Source of the DNA: Agroathelia rolfsii
Lineage: Eukaryota > Basidiomycota > Agaricomycetes > Amylocorticiales > Amylocorticiaceae
Reading direction: 5' to 3'
Length of the DNA stretch: 64,000 nt
NCBI GenBank assembly: GCA_018343915.1
Contig: JABRWF010000001.1
Location: 1,364,001 to 1,428,000 of the forward strand
The notes beneath the pieces were generated by a model that worked only from the letters and a program-made list of their open reading frames with translations, was not told the DNA's origin and did no database searches. Positions 58,188-64,000 of this stretch are shown here, in pieces. Every line of letters begins with the position of its first letter. Position 1 is the first letter of the stretch. The position numbers were made by a program, and so were the translations under genes.

Positions 58188-61100
58188 ATGGCTACCAATA
58201 TGCGCGGGCTGACTCAGGTTAGGACTCGGTTATGGCTTACCTTCTCGCTTGGACGACCTAGTAATCAAAGTGTACACAATGTCCCATCATAGTTCATCGC
58301 GGACATCCGCGGTGCACGAGTTCGTGAGCTGGAAGAGAAGCGGATCAACAAAGAGATGGCAAACATTCGTAAGAAATTCAAGGGTGCGTCCGCTCTCTGT
58401 CTCTCCCAAGAGGGCATTGTCTATCGAATTTCTTGGTTTGGGGCTGAGTTGGCAACAAGTTTAGATGGGAATCTCGACGGATACCAGAAGAAGAAGCACG
58501 TCTTTCCAGCCTGCGAGTCTGCCGCTTGATATATAAATTACGCTAATACTTGTATGATACCTCTGCAGATATGTGGCCAAGATAATATTCACCTACATTC
58601 TGGGGTACAAGGTCGACGTCGGGCACATGGAGGCTGTTAACCTTATATCCAGTCCCAGATACAGCGAGAAACAAATTGTTTGTATCTCTCTAATACAGAC
58701 TACCTCTTTCGGCTTAACCAAGATGCATAGGGTTACTTAGCCGTCACCCTCCTCATGCACGAAAACTCGGACATCCTCCGACTGGTTGTTAACTCGATCC
58801 GGAAGGACCTCGATAGCAACAATGAGATTGACAACTGTCTTGCACTTCACGCTATTGCAAACGTTGGTGGAAGTGAGATGGCCGAAGCACTCACGGATGA
58901 CGTACATCGTTTACTCATCTCGCCGTAGGTTATATTCGCGCTAGATTTGGTAAATGCCGAGCTCACGATATAAACTACCTAGCACTTCAAAGGGATTTGT
59001 CAAGAAGAAAGCGGCGTTGACACTTTTAAGGCTGTATAGGAAGCATCCGGACGTCATCCCGGCGAGCGAGTGGGCGATACGAATCATTGCGATCATGGAT
59101 GATCAGGATTTGGTGAGCAGTATCTTATGAATGCCCTTGATCGCACGTATGCTCATACTTGCCGCAGGGTGTGGTGATTTGCGTGACTAGTCTTGTGATG
59201 GCTCTTGCCCAGGACAACCTTGAGGCCTTTGCGACCTGCTATACTAAAGCTGTAGATCGTCTATATCGCGTAAATGCTTGTCTTTTGTCGTTTGAAGCGG
59301 CTACACGTTTAACTGTTGTGCACAGCTAGTGATAGAACATGAATATGCTGCGACATATGCATACTATAAAGTACCAACACCCTGGCTTCAGGTCAAGTTG
59401 TTACGGCTGCTGCAGTATTACCCACCGTCAGGTACTTTGTTCGCAAATCCTTGTCTTACTTAAACTCGAACTAATATATCCAACACCCAGAGGACCCTGC
59501 GGTCCGACAGGCAATCCATCAAGTCCTCGAGACGATTATGAACAACAGCGCCGAGCCGTCACGCAATGTACAGCACAACAATGCGCAAAATGCCGTACTT
59601 TTTGAGGCCATTAGCCTTTCAATCCACATCGATGCCGGCTCACCGCTCGTAGGAAGTGCCGCCGCCTTGTTAGCACGTTTTATCACTTCAAAGGAGACCA
59701 ACGTACGTTACCTCGGTCTCGACACGATGGCGCACCTCGCCGCGCGCGCAGACTCGCTCGAACCGATCAAACGCCAGCAGGACAAGATCATCCTCTCGCT
59801 CAAGGATAAGGACATTTCTGTGCGTCGACGCGCGCTAGATTTGCTCTATAGTATGTGTGATGTCGATAATTCCGAGGTGATCGTCGGTGAGCTATTGCGG
59901 TATCTGCGCGTTGCGGATTATGCGTTGCGTGAGGAGATGGTGACAAAGATTGCAATTCTAACGGAAAAATACGCAAGTTCATACAAGTGGTATGTGGACA
60001 CGATCTTGCAGCTCATCAGCGCTGCGGGCGACCATGTCGGCGACGAGGTGTGGTACCGTGTCGTGCAGATTGTCACGAACACAGAAGATTTACAACAATA
60101 CGCGGCAAAGGTGATCGTTGCTCATCTGAGGCAGCCGACGGCGCACGAGAGTTTGGTCAAAGTTGGAGGTGCGTGTTTCTCGGATTATTGAAAAAGTGAG
60201 GTTGTGTCAATATCATCATTTCTTTAGGTTACGTTCTTGGCGAATATGGGCACCTCATCGCCAATGAGCCGGGATACAGTCCCGTCGAACAGTTCTCGCT
60301 TCTCCATTCAAAATCGCAGTTCTGCGCCGCCCCTACTCGTGCACTGCTACTATCAACATACATCAAATGGGTTAATGTCTTCCCCGAGATCAAACCTCAG
60401 CTAATCAAGATCTTCGAGCGCTACCGTCACGTGCTCGACGCAGAGCTGCAGCAACGCGCGTGTGAATACTTTGCACTGGCGTCCCGCCCAGAGGAAGACG
60501 AGACACTACAGAACGTGTGCGAGGAGATGCCACCGTTCCCGTCGCGCACGAGTGCACTGATCGGGCGTTTAGATCGTAAGCAGACAGACACGGAAGATAA
60601 ACGAACTTGGCTCCATGGAGGCAAAGACGCCAATGTGAATCGGCCACCCGACCGTAAGGTCTCTCTGATGGCCGGGGGAGGTGCCGCTGCTGCAGGGGCG
60701 AACGGATCATCGTCGGGGCAGAATGAAGATATCCTGAGTTCTTTGGCAGGCCTGAACATGTCATCTACGGATCCCTCTTCCTCTAAGCCCAAGGAGGACC
60801 TCAATATAGCATCCGGACCCGCCGTCGACCGATGGTTCGACAAGTTGACCTATACACCAGAAGGTGTCCTGTACGAAGACCTCCAAATCCAAATCGGGAT
60901 TAAGTCGCGGTATCAGGGACACATGGGCCAGCTGGCGATCTACATTGGCAACAAGATCGACGCGCCGCTCACATCGTTCACTACCACCGTCAAATCACCC
61001 GACCCGGACGCGCTCTCGCTCTCGTTCACGAAGATCCCGCCAAACACGGTCGCCGCCCGGACGCAGACACAGCAGTTGCTCCAAGTCGAGTGCAAAAAGT

Positions 61101-61634
61101 TCTTTGCTGCGCCGCCCGTGTTGACGATTACGTTCCTCGCGGGTGCGCTGCAGACGATCTCAGTCCGTCTCCCAGTGGTGGTCACCAAGTTCTTCGAGCA
61201 CGTACAACTGAACCAAGCGGACTTCTTCGAGCGGTGGAAGTTGATCGGTGGCCCGCCGAGGGAATCGCAAAGCGTTTTCCCCATCCAGTTGAATGCAGCG
61301 GGTGGGGTCGATACGGTGCGCCATCGAGCGGGAGTGTCGGGGGCGCGCCTGAATATACTCGAGGGCATTGATCCGAATCCGAATAATCTCGTCGCGGCGG
61401 GCGTGTTGCACATGTCGGTCGAAGGCAAGGTGGGCTGTTTAGTCAGAGTGGAGCCAAACCGGGAGGCTAAGGTGGGTGACACTCGAAGCTTTTCCCCCTG
61501 TGCATTATCGACTGATTTTTCTGTCGCATTTTTATTGTTACCAGCTCTGTCGGTTGACGGTTCGGAGTACGTCCGAGGATGTGGCGGCGGAAGTACAGAA
61601 CTTGCTGCAAAAACCTCTTCGACCATTGCCTTGA
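58188..61634 (+). CDS. APL3: AP-2 clathrin adaptor complex, alpha subunit
   Basis: Large subunit of the AP-2 complex that links clathrin to cargo and PIP2 at the plasma membrane. Start MATNMRGLTQ at 58188, then FIADIRGARVRELEEKRINKEMANIRKKFK and DGNLDGYQKKKYVAK, HMEAVNLISSPRYSEKQIGYLAV. These match alpha-adaptin rather than gamma. The trunk solenoid runs through KETNVRYLGLDTMAHLA and ISVRRRALDLLYSMCD. A Gly/Ala/Ser hinge lies near 60670-60800. The appendage domain ends with FFERWKLIGGPP, then DPNPNNLVAAGVLHM, GCLVRVEPN and LCRLTVRST, as in alpha ears. The stop is at 61632-61634. The third intron has a GC donor (GC at 58496-58497) that alone gives KKKYVAK. The ear suggests partner binding as in other species. 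Confidence 0.94.
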
Positions 61635-61933
61635 TCAGAATAACAATTGCAGTCGCGGAATACCAAGTCGTTTCTTACGATATTCTCTCATGTATAAATT
61701 CAATTACTTACCTCTCAACAATTTCTGGATTTACTCTTTCTTGCGCACGTCCACCTGTCTAATGTCAAACCAACAGGAGAAAAGAATGTTAGGATTCAAT
61801 TGTAGCGGAATGTAAAGTACCCAAGTAGGAATCATAGTTTGGTTCGATTTGATCCTTCTCATTCCAGAGCATAATCAGGGTCCCAGTCCATATAAAAGAG
61901 ATGAAAGATCATCAGGTGGTGAAGATAGACTCT
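61635..61933. other. 3' flank of the AP-2 alpha gene
   Basis: 299 bases between the adaptin stop and the left arm of the inverted-repeat element. Nothing supported is seen. Confidence 0.35.
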
Positions 61934-62178
61934 CACCCGCTATTTCTTTCCAACTTTAGTCACCTCCCACTGATCACCGCCCAGAGCCAGGGTATCCCCT
62001 GGAGTCCGATTTACCTTGGAGGCATGTCAATAGAACTTTAAATAAATTGGTCAAAAAAAAAGGTCACGTTGTAAATACTTTATTTGTCATGATCAAGAGA
62101 TTGGTGCAATGGCACTGTTCTTTTGAAAACAGTGAATCAAGGTGTTTTTTTTTTTTTTATGCCACTGTAGATCCGTGA

Positions 62179-62652
62179 AGGAAAAAAGGTCACCTCGAAG
62201 GGGCTGAGCAGAAACCTAGCTCGCTTGCGCTTCTTCCTATTGCGGCCATTCGTTTTAATCTCTTTCCTCGTGTCTATCTGAGTGTCTTAGATCCAACCCC
62301 GCATCTGTGCGACATCTGGTGCCTTCTCATTTCCTCTGGAGGCGAGATCATCGAGATCCCTTTCCCTATCCAGATTTCTGCCCAGCATTCTCTCTATCGC
62401 CTGCTAGAACAGATAAAAGAAACTAAATTGCATCTGCTTGATGGAGTTAATAGTTCAAAGCTTCGGGTGTGGAGGTATCAGCAACGAATGTCGCTTAAGA
62501 ACAAACACGGGGAGGAGTTGAAGACAGAAGTTGGCAAGGCAATCTCCAACAACGAAGTCTCCCCATTGTACCCGATGGACTTGTTGTCAGATATAGATAC
62601 ACTAGCCGATATATCATTTGTAGAGGTGCTACAGGCATGCATCATGTACTAA
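62179..62652 (+). pseudogene. Crinkler-like N-terminal header fragment
   Basis: A frame of about 158 codons is open from 62179 to the stop at 62650-62652 but has no good start ATG at its head. Its text resembles the ubiquitin-like header of Crinkler (CRN) proteins: CDIWCLLISSGGEIIEIPFP, a LLEQIKETKLH helix, then KLRVWRYQQR, and late acidic SDIDTLADISF. The last codons and the stop come from the dispersed repeat that begins at 62639, so the original ORF was cut there. The effector part is missing. The family call is by pattern only and could be wrong. Confidence 0.4.
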
Positions 62653-62785
62653 ATACAAACTACGGTATAATAAGGGCTATAGTGTAAGTTATGGGGGATA
62701 GGGAAATGTGGTGTGTAGTGGCATAAGGCTTATTGTGATGAGAGTACTGAAAAGGTTAGCAAACTAGTTGATTGTGTTGTGGTAA
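62639..62785 (+). repeat. Dispersed repeat, copy B
   Basis: Matches 47380-47527 in direct orientation. It abuts the right inverted-repeat arm (from 62794) and interrupts the Crinkler-like ORF. It lacks the T/A-rich tract that precedes copy A. Confidence 0.8.
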
Positions 62786-62930
62786 GAAACGGCACGTGAG
62801 CTCCCCTTTTGATTAATTTATTTGAAATCCTATGGACATGCTACTAAAGCAAACCGGACTCCAGGAGGGTATCCTGGCTCTGGGCGGTGACTGGCGGTAG
62901 GCGACTAAAGTGGGAGAGAAATAGTGGGTG

Positions 62931-63346
62931 TAATAGGGTGGTGTGTGTGGTGTATGGGAGTATGTGCGGCGGGTAGCTTGTCGACGCCTTGGGCACTAAA
63001 TCAGTTTCTAGAGCCGTGACAATGTGTATACTCCAACTCTTGTATGAGACGAGCAATTCTCATTGGTAGTTGTAGTGTCCCGGAAAGAAAAATCAAGACA
63101 CCATAGCTGGACCTAGCACCATTGTATGAGGAGCTTGTGGCGGGAAGGCCAGATGCCTAAGCTGCAAACACGCAAGAATATCCTCGTGGCCATTTCTCAC
63201 ATTTTTTGTGTCCATATCCAAGATCATGTTCTTTCCTGCTTCCAAATGTAATGCATTGTGAGATATCCAGGGGAGGGGACATTAAAATTATGTATATGTA
63301 GGATTTTTAGTAGAAAAAAAAAAAGAAGCAAAAGAACACAGCTACA
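62931..63346. other. 3' flank of IDI1
   Basis: 416 bases between the inverted-repeat element and the stop codon of the isomerase gene. A short A run lies at 63315-63324. No gene is seen. Confidence 0.4.

Positions 63347-64000
<654 letters not shown>

Larger units (their letters stand above)
61934..62930. mobile_element. ~1-kb element bounded by ~136-bp inverted repeats
   Basis: The left arm (61934-62069) and the reverse complement of the right arm (62794-62930) match over their whole length at about 80% by eye. Both run from CACCC(G/A)CTATTTCT through ACCGCCCAGAGCCAGG and CTGGAGTCCG to TCACGT. Between them lie a small hairpin with a T14 run, a headless Crinkler-like ORF and copy B of a dispersed repeat. 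No transposase is seen, so if mobile it is non-autonomous. No clear target-site duplication is visible outside the arms. Confidence 0.55.

Overview
The window is a nuclear segment of a basidiomycete, most likely a mushroom-forming Agaricomycete. Genes are packed tightly on both strands. Nearly every one is split by many introns of about 45-70 bases (GT...AG, with two GC...AG exceptions). The proteins are typical fungal housekeeping families mixed with lineage-variable F-box-like, kinase-like and Crinkler-like relics.

Layout. 1-3466 (+) is the 3' part of a BRCA2/Brh2-type recombination mediator. 3658-5452 (-) is the alpha subunit of the mitochondrial processing peptidase. 5911-7880 (+) is a decayed F-box-like gene, followed by a gene-poor stretch. 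9695-10449 (+) is a small six-exon gene of unknown family that only appears after splicing. 11055-12300 (+) is an ELO fatty-acid elongase, 13114-16598 (+) a PH-like/C2/RasGAP protein, 17041-28796 (+) the giant lipid-transfer protein VPS13, and 29562-34476 (+) a DENN-domain protein. On the minus strand come a NIPA-type transporter (35559-37647), the complex I zinc subunit NDUFS6 (39955-40832) and a HAD hydrolase (41048-42250). A dead kinase-like gene lies between the first two. OPI3 (42598-43373, +) is followed by HSP104 (43860-47055, -) with its heat-shock promoter, a TMEM135-like gene (48105-50089, -) and a DEAH helicase (50569-54890, -). The helicase is divergent from JAC1 (55177-55940, +). 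A dysferlin-domain protein (56113-57564, +) and AP-2 alpha adaptin (58188-61634, +) follow. The window ends in isopentenyl-diphosphate isomerase (63347 to beyond 64000, -).

Functional themes. There is no obvious cluster. Mitochondrial biogenesis is represented by MAS2, NDUFS6 and JAC1, lipid metabolism and transfer by ELO, VPS13, OPI3 and IDI1, vesicle traffic and small-GTPase control by RasGAP, DENN and AP-2, and genome maintenance and stress by BRCA2 and HSP104.

Most unusual observations. (1) NDUFS6 needs a 6-nt microexon that supplies a zinc-ligand cysteine. (2) A roughly 1-kb inverted-repeat element at 61934-62930 carries a headless Crinkler-like ORF and a dispersed repeat. (3) A related repeat lies inside a retroposon-like insertion with an exact 15-bp target-site duplication upstream of HSP104. 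(4) Two GC-AG introns are supported by protein continuity. (5) There is an orphan six-exon gene. All assignments are from reading the sequence by eye; no search was run.
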